Source: Lysinibacillus halotolerans (lineage in GTDB: Bacteria > Bacillota > Bacilli > Bacillales_A > Planococcaceae). From it: DNA of 64,000 nucleotides. Both the position numbers and the translations under genes were made by a program. The stretch is from NCBI RefSeq assembly GCF_003711845.1, contig NZ_RHLQ01000019.1:1-64000 (forward strand), read 5' to 3'. The notes beneath the pieces were generated by a model. That model saw only the letters and a program-made list of their open reading frames with translations, did no database searches and was not told the origin of the DNA. Numbering within the stretch: position 1 is the first letter of the stretch; each line of letters opens with the position of its first letter. Shown piece by piece: positions 26,429 to 35,074 of the stretch.

Positions 26429-26430
26429 AA

Positions 26431-26480
26431 TAAAAAGAGTGTAGATAAAGTGAAAATCACCTTTTCTACACTCAAAAGCT
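26431..26480. terminator. Bidirectional terminator
   Basis: GAGTGTAGA...TCTACACTC stem (26437-26445 and 26465-26473) between convergent genes, flanked by TAAAAA on the left. Confidence 0.8.
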
Positions 26481-26494
26481 TTATTTTGTTGTGC

Positions 26495-27253
26495 TTAGTA
26501 AGCTAGCCAACCAGCATCGGCAGCAATTACTTGGCCGTTGACGAAGCTTGATTCATCAGAACCTAAGAAAATCGCTAATTGAGCAATTTCTTCTGGTTGA
26601 CCAACTCGCGGCATTGTCGCATTACCAGTCATTTGACGACCAGCACCAAATTCAGAGACGTTTGTCATGGAAGCGCTAATATTTGTAGCTACTCCTCCTG
26701 GAGCAATCCCGTTGCAACGGATTCCAGAATTAGCATACATATAGGCAGTATTTTTTGTTAAACCAGTTACAGCGTGTTTAGAAGCAGTATAAGCTGCACC
26801 AGCACGAGCTCCTCGTAAACCACCTGCAGAAATATTATTAACAATTACACCGTAGCCTTGTTCTAAGAAAATGTTCGTTGCAATACGCATCGCACGCATA
26901 ACACCAGTAGTATTAACCGCAAATACCCGATCCCATTTTTCATCAGAGATTTCACCTACAGGCTCCATACCATCCATGATTCCTGCATTATTTACTATAA
27001 TATCTAATTTACCAAAGGCGTCTTTTGTCTCTTTGAATAAATTTTCCAAATCTGCTAATTCAGCAACGTTTGTACGATTAGCGATAGCAACGCCACCATT
27101 TACGTTAATTGCATCTGCAACAGCTTTTGCACCTTCGAAATTGTAATCTGATACAACGACTTTTGCACCTTCATTTGCATAACCTTCTGCAATTGCTTTT
27201 CCCATACCTGATGCTGCACCAGTTACAATCGCTACTTTATCTTGCAATCTCAT
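26495..27253 (-). CDS. Short-chain dehydrogenase/reductase
   Basis: 252-residue classical SDR with TGAASGMGKAIA (cofactor loop), VNNAGIMDG, the Ser in NNISAGG and YTASK as catalytic Tyr/Lys. The start at 27253 sits 7 bases after AGGGAGGA; the frame is open 10 codons upstream. Asp in VVSDYNFEG suggests NAD(H). It is divergent from a TetR regulator, with a perfect palindrome and a cre-like site between them, so substrate induction plus catabolite control are likely. Substrate unknown. Confidence 0.88.
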   Translation of the reverse strand: MRLQDKVAIVTGAASGMGKAIAEGYANEGAKVVVSDYNFEGAKAVADAINVNGGVAIANRTNVAELADLENLFKETKDAFGKLDIIVNNAGIMDGMEPVGEISDEKWDRVFAVNTTGVMRAMRIATNIFLEQGYGVIVNNISAGGLRGARAGAAYTASKHAVTGLTKNTAYMYANSGIRCNGIAPGGVATNISASMTNVSEFGAGRQMTGNATMPRVGQPEEIAQLAIFLGSDESSFVNGQVIAADAGWLAY

Positions 27254-27275
27254 AGTAAAATCCTCCCTGAATTTA

Positions 27276-27291
27276 TTGAACATCTGTACAA
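27276..27291. promoter_or_regulatory. Imperfect inverted repeat near the SDR start
   Basis: TTGAACATCTGTACAA, one mismatch in 7-bp arms, sharing TGAACA with the palindrome at 27346. It lies in the SDR leader and may be a second site for the TetR protein. Confidence 0.35.
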
Positions 27292-27311
27292 TAAATATTA
27301 TAAATATATTA

Positions 27312-27325
27312 AGTAAACGCTTTCA
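27312..27325. promoter_or_regulatory. cre-like CcpA site
   Basis: AGTAAACGCTTTCA matches the cre consensus TGWNANCGNTNWCA except for the first base. It lies between the divergent SDR and TetR genes. Confidence 0.5.
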
Positions 27326-27345
27326 ATAAGCAAAAACATGTATAC

Positions 27346-27361
27346 TGTTCATTAATGAACA
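27346..27361. promoter_or_regulatory. Probable TetR operator
   Basis: TGTTCATTAATGAACA is a perfect 16-bp palindrome 40 bp upstream of the TetR gene start, in the spacer shared with the SDR. Confidence 0.6.
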
Positions 27362-27400
27362 CATATTAAATATTTTGTTTATAAAGAGGTGAAATAAATT

Positions 27401-27964
27401 TTGAGTCAAGTCGATTTACGGATTATAAAAACAAAGGAAGCTCTTCATACAGCATTGCTTACTTTATTAAAAAATAAACCGTTAGAATCTATTTCAATTT
27501 CTGAAATATGTAGAAATGCAAAAGTTAATAGGGGAACATTTTATTTGCACTATTCTCAAGTTGGCGATTTATTTGAAGAATATTTTAGGGAAATGATGGA
27601 GGATTTGGCTAACTCCTATCAAGAACCATATCGCCATGTTGTAAAAATAAAAACAAGTGAATTGGATCCATCGACGATACGAATTTTCCATCATATTGAA
27701 AAATATAAAGAGTTTTATCGTATTGTCTTTTCTAAAAATGTGCCTTTAACTTATTACTATTTACTATTCGAAGAGACGAAACGGTTATTTACAGAAGATG
27801 CTAAAGAGCATTTTCAAGTAAATGAGGGTATTGATCCGAATTTTTACGCATCCTATCAAGCAAATGCTATTTTAGGAATGATCATTCAATGGTATAAAGA
27901 AGGCTTTCAACAAAAGGCTAACGTTTTAAATGAGCAGTTAGTGAAAATATTGAACTTAAAATAA
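27401..27964 (+). CDS. TetR-family transcriptional regulator
   Basis: 187 residues from a TTG eight bases after AAAGAGGTGA. N-terminal TetR helix-turn-helix (about 10-55: LESISISEICRNAKVNRGTF, YLHYSQVGDLF) and a helical effector domain. It is divergent from the SDR and 85 bp upstream of an ABC exporter on the same strand; the palindrome at 27346 is its likely site. Either neighbour could be the target. Ligand unknown. Confidence 0.85.
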   Translation: MSQVDLRIIKTKEALHTALLTLLKNKPLESISISEICRNAKVNRGTFYLHYSQVGDLFEEYFREMMEDLANSYQEPYRHVVKIKTSELDPSTIRIFHHIEKYKEFYRIVFSKNVPLTYYYLLFEETKRLFTEDAKEHFQVNEGIDPNFYASYQANAILGMIIQWYKEGFQQKANVLNEQLVKILNLK

Positions 27965-28049
27965 ATTTAAATTAAGCCTAACATTTCAACTGCATATAAG
28001 ATAAAATAGTGGGAAAATACTTCGCAAACCGAAATGAGAGGAGACATCT

Positions 28050-29762
28050 ATGCTTTCAAAGTTTTTTTCGTATTATAAACCACATAGGCGTTTATTTATC
28101 GTTGACTTTACAAGTGCAATCATTGTAGCGATTTTGGAATTAGCTTTCCCAATTGCTGTTCAATGGTTTATCGATACATTATTACCTACGAATGAGTGGG
28201 GGACAATTGTAAAAGTAAGTATTTTATTATTACTTGTTTATGCATTAAGCACAGTTTTAAACTTTATCGTAAACTATTTAGGTCATAAATTAGGTATCAA
28301 TATTGAAACGGACATGCGTCAGGATTTATTCAATCACCTCCAAAAACAATCATTCCGTTTCTTTGATAATCATAAAACAGGCCATCTAATGAGCCGAATT
28401 ACAAACGACTTATTCGATATTGGAGAATTTGCTCACCATGGTCCAGAAGATTTTTTCATCGCCGTTATGACGTTTATCGGGGCATTTGCAATTATGTTCA
28501 ATGTTAATTCGACTTTAGCATTAGTAGCATTAGTTGCCGTACCATTTTTAGTTTGGATCGTAACCTTTAGCAATAAGAAAATGAATGCAGCTTGGAAGGA
28601 AATGTATGGCAAAATTGCCGAAGTAAACGGTCGTGTGGAAGACAGTGTCTCCGGTATTCGAGTAGTACAATCCTTTACAAACGAAGCTTTTGAAATGGAA
28701 CGTTTCCGTGAACAAAATGGATTATTTAAAAAAGCAAAGTTATTTGGCTATAAAGTGATGGCAGGTACCCATTCTGGTATTTACATGATGACGCGACTAT
28801 TAACTTTAGTCGTATTAGTTGTGGGGGCATGGTTAAGCTTTAATAACCAGTTATCCTATGGGGAATTGGTAAGCTTTGTTCTTTACACAAATGTGTTAAT
28901 TAAGCCAATCGATAAAATTAGTGCGTTACTTGAGTTATATCCGAAAGGGATGGCTGGTTTTAAACGATTCCAAGAATTATTAAGTGAACAACCTGAAGTA
29001 CAGGATAAAGCAGGTGCTATCGACGTACCTTATTTACACGGTGACATTAAGTTTGAAAATGTTACATTTGGTTATGAAGAGGATAAAACGATTTTAGACA
29101 ATATATCCTTTGAGTTAAAAGCAGGTGAAATGACGGCATTTGTCGGCCCATCGGGAGCAGGAAAAACTACGATTTGTTCGTTAATACCACGTTTTTATGA
29201 TGTGCAGAGTGGTTCTATATCGATAGATGGCATCGATATTCGAGATATGACAAAACGTTCATTACGCGAGCAAATTGGGATTGTACAGCAAGATGTATTC
29301 CTATTTACAGGGACGATTCGAGAAAATATCGCATATGGAAAACGGGACGCGACCGAGGAAGAAATTCAAAATGCCTTGAAAAAAGCCCATTTGGAAGAGT
29401 TCGTTCAAGGTTTATCAGAAGGTCTTGAAACACAAATTGGAGAGCGTGGTTTAAAACTTTCAGGAGGACAAAAACAACGTCTTGCCATTGCGCGAATGTT
29501 TTTAAAAAATCCACCGATATTAATTTTAGATGAAGCGACTTCTGCACTGGATACTGAAACGGAAAAAATAATTCAAGAATCTTTGGCAGAACTGGCTGAA
29601 AATCGTACTACCCTTGTCATTGCCCACCGTCTTGCTACAATTAAAGATGCGGACCGGGTAATTGTTGTTACGCCAAAAGGCATTGAAGAAGATGGGTCCT
29701 ACAATGAATTAATAGCGGACAATGGAATTTTTGCCCGTTTACATCAACATCAATATAGTTAA
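28050..29762 (+). CDS. MsbA/LmrA-type ABC exporter (half-transporter)
   Basis: 570 residues: six membrane helices (about 15-305), then an ATPase domain with Walker A GPSGAGKTT (about 371-379), Q-loop, signature LSGGQKQRLAI (about 473-483), Walker B ILILDEATSALD (about 493-504) and switch His in AHRLATI. It should work as a homodimer exporting lipids, drugs or peptides. It resembles B. subtilis YknU/YfiB-type proteins but stands alone, which favours a homodimer. Terminator follows directly. Confidence 0.9.
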   Translation: MLSKFFSYYKPHRRLFIVDFTSAIIVAILELAFPIAVQWFIDTLLPTNEWGTIVKVSILLLLVYALSTVLNFIVNYLGHKLGINIETDMRQDLFNHLQKQSFRFFDNHKTGHLMSRITNDLFDIGEFAHHGPEDFFIAVMTFIGAFAIMFNVNSTLALVALVAVPFLVWIVTFSNKKMNAAWKEMYGKIAEVNGRVEDSVSGIRVVQSFTNEAFEMERFREQNGLFKKAKLFGYKVMAGTHSGIYMMTRLLTLVVLVVGAWLSFNNQLSYGELVSFVLYTNVLIKPIDKISALLELYPKGMAGFKRFQELLSEQPEVQDKAGAIDVPYLHGDIKFENVTFGYEEDKTILDNISFELKAGEMTAFVGPSGAGKTTICSLIPRFYDVQSGSISIDGIDIRDMTKRSLREQIGIVQQDVFLFTGTIRENIAYGKRDATEEEIQNALKKAHLEEFVQGLSEGLETQIGERGLKLSGGQKQRLAIARMFLKNPPILILDEATSALDTETEKIIQESLAELAENRTTLVIAHRLATIKDADRVIVVTPKGIEEDGSYNELIADNGIFARLHQHQYS

Positions 29763-29770
29763 ACGATTGG

Positions 29771-29801
29771 AGAATCCGCTTTTTAGGTGGATTCTTTTTT
29801 T
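29771..29801 (+). terminator. Terminator of the ABC exporter
   Basis: AGAATCC / GGATTCT stem (29771-29777, 29789-29795) with a T run. Confidence 0.85.
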
Positions 29802-29900
29802 AAAAGGACTATACTTAAAGTGAAAAGAGTAATGTATAGAAACAGAAGGTGTTTGAACAATGGTCCCCTTTACATGATAGTAGGGGTGAGGGAAGGATTT

Positions 29901-30050
29901 ATGGTGGAGGATGCTGTACGTTTTTATAAAGAGCTACCTACTAGCATACATCAACAGTTATTTATCACGATGGATGAAAATCATGCGTCTGTCGTTCCTA
30001 CTACAATGAGTAGAGCCTTTAGATTTTGTTTTGAAGTGAATAATGGATAA
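29901..30050 (+). CDS. Small hypothetical protein
   Basis: 49 residues from the ATG at 29901, with GAGGGAAGG 4-8 bases upstream; earlier in-frame starts lack a ribosome site. Soluble, with an N-terminal amphipathic stretch (VEDAVRFYKEL) and an Arg/Phe-rich C-terminus. It lies between two good terminators, supporting a short transcript of its own. Not recognised. Confidence 0.4.
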   Translation: MVEDAVRFYKELPTSIHQQLFITMDENHASVVPTTMSRAFRFCFEVNNG

Positions 30051-30054
30051 GAAA

Positions 30055-30110
30055 CCCAAAACACTCTATAGGAAAAATGATTGCTCATTTTTCTTATAGA
30101 GTGTTTTTTA
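30055..30110. terminator. Bidirectional terminator
   Basis: Long stem AACACTCTATA...AAAAATGA / TCATTTTT...TATAGAGTGTT with A run left and T6 right, between convergent genes. Confidence 0.9.
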
Positions 30111-30518
30111 ATTAATATATTGAAGGACTTTGTTAACAACCTGTTCTCCAGCTTCAACCCATTTATGTTTATGTTGAATTTCAGCATCTTTATCTACTGG
30201 ATCTTGGAATTGACTAAAACCAGTTGCCTCCAGTAAAGAACTTTCATCAAAATCTAAACCAAGGTTTACAACGTGTTTAATAACATAGGGAGTTTGAAAT
30301 TGAATACGTGCCTTACTTGAATCAAGCATCCCGCTTGTTACTACAAAGGGAAGACGCAAGTATATTGTTTCTTCATCTTTTTTGTATAAAATTGTATCAA
30401 AAAAACCTTGATCATAATCCCAATAGCTACCTAAACAAAATCCGTAGCGTTTAATATTATCCCGCAAAGAGCCAAATTCTACTTGTTTCCCTTCAAGTTC
30501 GGATTCAAATTTTAGCAT
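30108..30518 (-). CDS. YugN-like family protein
   Basis: 136-residue soluble protein. The layout fits the YugN-like family of Bacillales: an early Trp-Asp-Tyr region (GSYWDYDQGFFD), YLRLPFVV in the middle and TPYVIKHVVNLGLDFDE in the second half. Role unknown in the family. GGAGGA lies before the ATG. The assignment is by pattern and could be wrong. Confidence 0.55.
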   Translation of the reverse strand: MLKFESELEGKQVEFGSLRDNIKRYGFCLGSYWDYDQGFFDTILYKKDEETIYLRLPFVVTSGMLDSSKARIQFQTPYVIKHVVNLGLDFDESSLLEATGFSQFQDPVDKDAEIQHKHKWVEAGEQVVNKVLQYIN

Positions 30519-30636
30519 TTGTGGTTTCCTCCTTTGTTTCTCCTAAAAGGATAGACAAAAAATGAGGAGCAAATACTTATGAATACAAGTTTTTGAAAAT
30601 TTTTGAAATAAAAAGGTAGTACTTTTCAAAACTTAG

Positions 30637-31422
30637 TTAGCTTTGTAGTTGGGCTATTAAAGGAATGGATACTAATGCATCTTCGGTACTACTAAATGGT
30701 GAACGAATTAAAAGCAATCGTTCAATATATTCTGTTACTTGTGGGGGTAGCTCTAATTCTTCTTGCCAACTACGTTCCTTTTTTTTCATCGGAGTATAGG
30801 TTGAATATAGTAAGAACAGAAGAAAATGACCAATAAAGTAAAGATCACTAATATAATTTTCGGCACGCTTAGGATTATTAATTTCCTTTAGATTTACATC
30901 TTCTTTCATGTAAGTAGCTAAGCCGAAATCAATAATATATATTTGATTATCTTTTAACAAAATATTAGGAATACGTAAATCTCGATGAACGATTCCTTTT
31001 TTATGAAATTTAATAACAATTTCAAGAAGTTTCTTTGTTATTTGAAGTGATTGTTCTATAGAAAAGCGCATACCATTTTTAAAAATTACTTGTTCAAAGG
31101 TTTGCCCATCTACATACTCCATTATATAGTAAGGTAACTTTTGAATTTCTCCGTGAAATAAAACGGAAGGGACGTTAAAGAAATCGATATCTTTTAACAT
31201 ATTAATTTCTTGGAAAAACTTATTTCGTAGTTTTTCCTTACGAATATGCTTTGCCTTCATTCTTTTTAGAACAAATTTCTCCCTTGTAACAGCGTCTTCA
31301 ATTAAATAGGCAACACCATAAGAACCTAAGCCAATCATTTCGATAAAATGGTATGCTGTTTGTTGATTGATATAGTCTTTTACAATTTGGTCATATTTCT
31401 TTTCAGAAAAGTAATCGAACAT
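30637..31422 (-). CDS. Eukaryotic-type Ser/Thr protein kinase
   Basis: 261 residues, a kinase domain only: glycine loop GLGSYGVAY (31-39), Lys53 in VLKRMK, catalytic loop HRDLRIPN (146-153) and DFG (165-167), so all catalytic residues are present. No membrane segment or PASTA repeats. It resembles the YrzF/YbdM-type soluble kinases of Bacillus. Its ATG overlaps the stop codon (TAATG) of the upstream Ser/His/Tyr-rich peptide gene, so the two are translationally coupled. The peptide is a plausible substrate. Confidence 0.85.
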   Translation of the reverse strand: MFDYFSEKKYDQIVKDYINQQTAYHFIEMIGLGSYGVAYLIEDAVTREKFVLKRMKAKHIRKEKLRNKFFQEINMLKDIDFFNVPSVLFHGEIQKLPYYIMEYVDGQTFEQVIFKNGMRFSIEQSLQITKKLLEIVIKFHKKGIVHRDLRIPNILLKDNQIYIIDFGLATYMKEDVNLKEINNPKRAENYISDLYFIGHFLLFLLYSTYTPMKKKERSWQEELELPPQVTEYIERLLLIRSPFSSTEDALVSIPLIAQLQS

Positions 31423-31610
31423 TAGCTACTGAAAAAGCTACGGGAACTGAAGAAACTTCTTGAACTACGTTTGTAACCTTTTTTATAGTGTTTATGACCA
31501 TAATAATTATGTTTATGAGAATAATGTTTGCGACTACTACTTGAATAACGACGACGATGACCGTGGCCATGATTTCCGCCTAATAAACCTTTTAAAATTT
31601 TATCTAACAT
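31422..31610 (-). CDS. CotG-like Ser/His/Tyr/Lys-rich peptide
   Basis: 62 residues, extremely basic, built from RRRYSSSSRK, HYSHKH, YYGHKHYKKGYK and two copies of RSFFSS. Composition and spacing resemble the spore coat protein CotG (SHKKSRSHKKS-type repeats) and its relatives, which are phosphorylated and cross-linked in the coat. It is the first gene of an operon with an intact Ser/Thr kinase, overlapping by one base. Inferred to be a kinase substrate in the spore coat or crust. It could instead be a nucleic-acid-binding peptide. Confidence 0.65.
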   Translation of the reverse strand: MLDKILKGLLGGNHGHGHRRRYSSSSRKHYSHKHNYYGHKHYKKGYKRSSRSFFSSRSFFSS

Positions 31611-31748
31611 CGAATCATTCCTTTCTAAATAGAAATTTAAGCTAGAAAAATGTACTGATATTTATTATACGAATTCCATATTCGTAAGTTTCGTTTTTAT
31701 AAGAAGAAAAAAATAATTAAAAAAAGATTAGACACAAACTGGACAATT

Positions 31749-31793
31749 AAAAAATAGCCAAGCATTCACAAAATGGTGTGATACTTGGCTATT
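31749..31793 (-). terminator. Terminator of the symporter operon
   Basis: AATAGCCAAG / CTTGGCTATT (31753-31762, 31784-31793) with a T run on the minus strand. Confidence 0.9.
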
Positions 31794-31798
31794 ATAGT

Positions 31799-33451
31799 TT
31801 ATTCTTTCATGAATACTTCACCGTCTTTATAAGTCATTTGCTCTGGATAGCGAAGGTTAATAACTGAATCTTGTATTTCTTGGGAAGGTGGCTTTGTAGC
31901 AAGGGAAACGATGATGTTCGTAGCAAAGGCAGCAATGGCTCCGAAAATACCGGCACCAGTATCAATAATGCCTAGAATTGTAAATCCACCATACTTGGCA
32001 GCGAAGATGTAAGCTAGTGTGACACCAAGTCCAACAAGTAATCCAGCTATTAAACCTTGAGCATTTGAACGTTTCCACCAAACACCTAGTACTAATGCTG
32101 GGAAGAATGTTCCTGTAGCGAGTGCAAATGCCCAGGCCACAATTTGCGTTATAGCCCCTGGAGGATTTAAGGCGATTAAGCCAGCTAAAAGAGTAGCCAC
32201 AACAATTGTAATACGTCCAACTTTTAAACGTTGTTGATCTGTTGCCGTCGGTTTTAAAATTCGATAATAAATATCGTGGGCAAAGGCAGAAGAAATAGCG
32301 ATTAACAATCCACCAGCTGTAGATAATGCTGCAGCCATTGCACCAGCGGCTACTAAACCAATAACAAAAGCACCTAGATTTGCAATTTCTGGTGTAGCCA
32401 TTACGACAATATCGTTTGCAATTACTAATTCGGTCCATTCAAGTATACCGTTGCCGCTAGTATCAGCTACTTTTAATAACCCCGTATCCACCCATGTTTT
32501 TGTCCAAGCAGGAAGTTCAGAAATTTTACTTCCAGCAACCTGTGTCATAAGAATAAAACGAGAAAACGCAGCATAGGCAGGTGCAGAGAAGTATAATAAT
32601 CCGATAAATAATAGCGCCCAAGCTCCTGACCATCGAGCTGCTTTCATCGTTGATACAGTATAGAAACGAGCGATAACGTGAGGAAGACCAGCTGTACCAG
32701 CCATTAATGTAAACATTAGAGCAAGAAATTGCCATTTCGTTCCTTTTTCAAAGGGAGCAAAATATTCGGAAAGACCGAGTTCCCGATCCAATTCGCCTAA
32801 CTTTCCAACAATTTCACCGTACGATAACCAAGGGAGTGGATTTCCGGTAATTTGAAGGGACATAAAGATAACAGGTACTAAGTAGGCAATAATTAATACA
32901 AGATATTGAGCTACTTGGGTCCATGTAATCCCTTTCATTCCTCCGAAGGCTGCATAAACCGCAATTAAAACAACGCCAATCATAGTTCCAAGCTTCGCAT
33001 CAATTTCAAAAAGTCGTCCAATGACCACTCCTGAACCTGAAAGTTGACCGATAGAATAAGTAAAACTGATAATCATCGTACAAATTGCTGCTATTACAAG
33101 GGCTGTATTACTTTTAAATCGATCCCCAATAAATTCAGGAACGGTGTAACTACCAGACTTTCGTAATTGTGGAGCGAGTAAGAAGGTTAATAATAAATAG
33201 CCACCAGTCCACCCCATAATATAAGCTAAACCATCATAGCCAAGCACCATAATCGTACCAGCCATACCAATGAAGGAAGCTGCACTCATCCAATCGGCAC
33301 CAATTGCCATCCCATTCCAAATAGGAGGCACACCGCGGCTCGCCACATAGAAATCCGATGTTGCTTTTGCTTTGTTATAAACAGCGATGTAAATATACAA
33401 GGCGAAGGTCGCTAAAATAATCGCAAGCGATACAATAAATTGTGTATCCAA
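31799..33451 (-). CDS. Sodium:solute symporter (acetate/monocarboxylate type)
   Basis: 550-residue SSS-family permease with about 13 helices. Its N-terminus (FYVASRGVPPIWNGMAIGADWMSAASFIGMAG) and an extended loop around 300-345 match the ActP/YwcA group, which takes up acetate, propionate or other short monocarboxylates with sodium. It is downstream of a DUF485 gene by 31 bp, the standard partner in ActP/YjcH and YwcA/YwcB operons. Acetate is the likeliest substrate. Confidence 0.88.
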   Translation of the reverse strand: MDTQFIVSLAIILATFALYIYIAVYNKAKATSDFYVASRGVPPIWNGMAIGADWMSAASFIGMAGTIMVLGYDGLAYIMGWTGGYLLLTFLLAPQLRKSGSYTVPEFIGDRFKSNTALVIAAICTMIISFTYSIGQLSGSGVVIGRLFEIDAKLGTMIGVVLIAVYAAFGGMKGITWTQVAQYLVLIIAYLVPVIFMSLQITGNPLPWLSYGEIVGKLGELDRELGLSEYFAPFEKGTKWQFLALMFTLMAGTAGLPHVIARFYTVSTMKAARWSGAWALLFIGLLYFSAPAYAAFSRFILMTQVAGSKISELPAWTKTWVDTGLLKVADTSGNGILEWTELVIANDIVVMATPEIANLGAFVIGLVAAGAMAAALSTAGGLLIAISSAFAHDIYYRILKPTATDQQRLKVGRITIVVATLLAGLIALNPPGAITQIVAWAFALATGTFFPALVLGVWWKRSNAQGLIAGLLVGLGVTLAYIFAAKYGGFTILGIIDTGAGIFGAIAAFATNIIVSLATKPPSQEIQDSVINLRYPEQMTYKDGEVFMKE

Positions 33452-33482
33452 TAACTATCCCCCTTTAAATGAACTACCTTCT

Positions 33483-33785
33483 TTAATGATTTACTGTACT
33501 ATTGCTCCCAATTTCTTCGTTTTTCCTATGATCAATTCCATATTTTTTGTCAATTTTATCCCCAACGATGGCATTCACAAACAATAAAATAATAAATACT
33601 GCTAGAGCTCCTTGTGCCCCCATAAAATAGTGAAACGGAAAACCATTAAAGTAAATATTACTTAATGGCTCTGCTATTAACACGATGCCATAAGAAACAA
33701 GAGCCCAGATGATGAAATAGATCACCATATAAATGTTTTTTTCACGAAAATAGGCATCTGCAATGTTTTTATCAATTTTTTTCAC
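33483..33785 (-). CDS. DUF485 membrane protein (symporter partner)
   Basis: 100 residues from a GTG at 33785, 5 bases after AGGGGTG. The frame stays open 39 codons upstream, but that part is unlike the family and lacks a ribosome site. Two membrane helices (about 17-40 and 55-80), typical of DUF485 proteins encoded next to acetate-type sodium symporters. Role in the pair is not established. Confidence 0.8.
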   Translation of the reverse strand: MKKIDKNIADAYFREKNIYMVIYFIIWALVSYGIVLIAEPLSNIYFNGFPFHYFMGAQGALAVFIILLFVNAIVGDKIDKKYGIDHRKNEEIGSNSTVNH

Positions 33786-34022
33786 CTTTTCACCCCTGTG
33801 GATTAAATTCCCCAAATAATTGTTGCAAGGATAATTTAAGGATTTAAAAGTTTCTATTAAATACTTTCCCACTTCCTTTTTATTGGAGAATTTTATTTTC
33901 ACTTCACTGTAAAAGACAAAGGAAAAATAATTAAATTTTATTCCTTTAGAAAAGGTGTTTTTAAAAATAAGGGATGATTTGTTGTAGGTAAATTTTAAAG
34001 AGGAATAGTCAAATTTGCATAG

Positions 34023-34223
34023 TTATTGAAGGCTGAATATAAATTTAACAGTGTCTAAAAGTGGGAGGGGAATCATAATAATTTCCGCTACTATGTAGAG
34101 AGCAATTGCAATAAAAGGAATGGTTAATAGCTTAAATTGCTTCTTTTTTAATGCCAGTATTAAACAAATTCCTGTTATGAATAGTAAGATGTAAAAAATT
34201 TCTATATCCTCCTTTTTTATCAT
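34023..34223 (-). CDS. Small two-helix membrane protein
   Basis: 66 residues with two hydrophobic segments (about 9-25 and 33-52) split by KKKQFK. No family recognised. The ATG at 34223 has no ribosome site, whereas GGAGG lies inside the frame 8 bases before an ATT codon (34199), so the true start is uncertain. It lies alone between the symporter operon and an unknown gene. Confidence 0.4.
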   Translation of the reverse strand: MIKKEDIEIFYILLFITGICLILALKKKQFKLLTIPFIAIALYIVAEIIMIPLPLLDTVKFIFSLQ

Positions 34224-34360
34224 AGTTTCTTTTTCTTATTTAATTTATGAGGAAAAAGGTCACATTATTATTCAATTTCAAATAAAAAGTAGTGGGAAAT
34301 AAAAAAAGAGTTCCGATTTTTTAGGAGTAAAAAGCTAGAGGGATTAAAAAAGGATATCAA

Positions 34361-34395
34361 AAAAGTAGTATTAGAACACCTTTCTAATACTACTT
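34361..34395 (-). terminator. Terminator of the gene at 34412
   Basis: GTAGTATTAG / CTAATACTAC (34365-34374, 34384-34393); on the minus strand followed by TTTTTT. Confidence 0.9.
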
Positions 34396-34411
34396 TAGCA
34401 TTGTTGCTAGG

Positions 34412-35074
34412 TTACAAAATATATTTACAAAAATACTCAGCCATTTCTTCTTTCGTTATATTCAATTTACGCATCATTCCTAAACAGTTGGATAGAATGA
34501 TGTCAACCCCTTCAGAGTGTTCAAATTGAACACCATATTCTGTTTGTAAAAATTCTGCGAAATCCCATTTTTCGATAGAGTGACGTTTATCTCCATTATA
34601 ATAGCTTTCCATTTCGTTATATAAGTCTTTAAAAAACGGTTCAAATAGCTCGCTTTTTTTCATTAAATAGTGATAAGTACTGTTGTTGGTAGGTACTTTT
34701 GCTGCATAAACATCTTTTGAAACAATCTGGATTATATCCTCCGTATTAATATACTCACTTGTTCTCTCCTCTATCATCCAAATAGCAGATTGGAATAATG
34801 GATGAGATTCGAGGGATTTTATATTTTCTAATTTTTTTCGATAAAACTTCTTTAGAATAAGGCCTTCATCGGATACATAGAGCACCTCGTAGTGAAAGGT
34901 AGTATCTAAATCCAAATCCCGTTGGTTATATTCTTCGAGAATTGCGTAACTTTCTCCAAAAAGAATTTCCGTTTGCATATAGGTTGGTTGAAAGTCATAG
35001 TAAATAGACCCCTTTACTACATGCCCAAAATACTTTAAATAGACGTCATGAACATCCTTTTTACTTGGATTCAC
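34412..35074 (-). CDS. Hypothetical protein, possible non-standard start
   Basis: 220 residues from the first standard start codon, a GTG at 35074 with no ribosome site. The frame is open 15 codons further to an ATT at 35119, and AAGGAG (35129-35134) sits 9 bases before that ATT; the extra residues (LQFVIPKEKYSLCLV) look like a natural N-terminal strand. The protein is soluble, acidic and rich in Tyr and Phe, with no motif I recognise. Own terminator; monocistronic. Confidence 0.6.
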   Translation of the reverse strand: MNPSKKDVHDVYLKYFGHVVKGSIYYDFQPTYMQTEILFGESYAILEEYNQRDLDLDTTFHYEVLYVSDEGLILKKFYRKKLENIKSLESHPLFQSAIWMIEERTSEYINTEDIIQIVSKDVYAAKVPTNNSTYHYLMKKSELFEPFFKDLYNEMESYYNGDKRHSIEKWDFAEFLQTEYGVQFEHSEGVDIILSNCLGMMRKLNITKEEMAEYFCKYIL

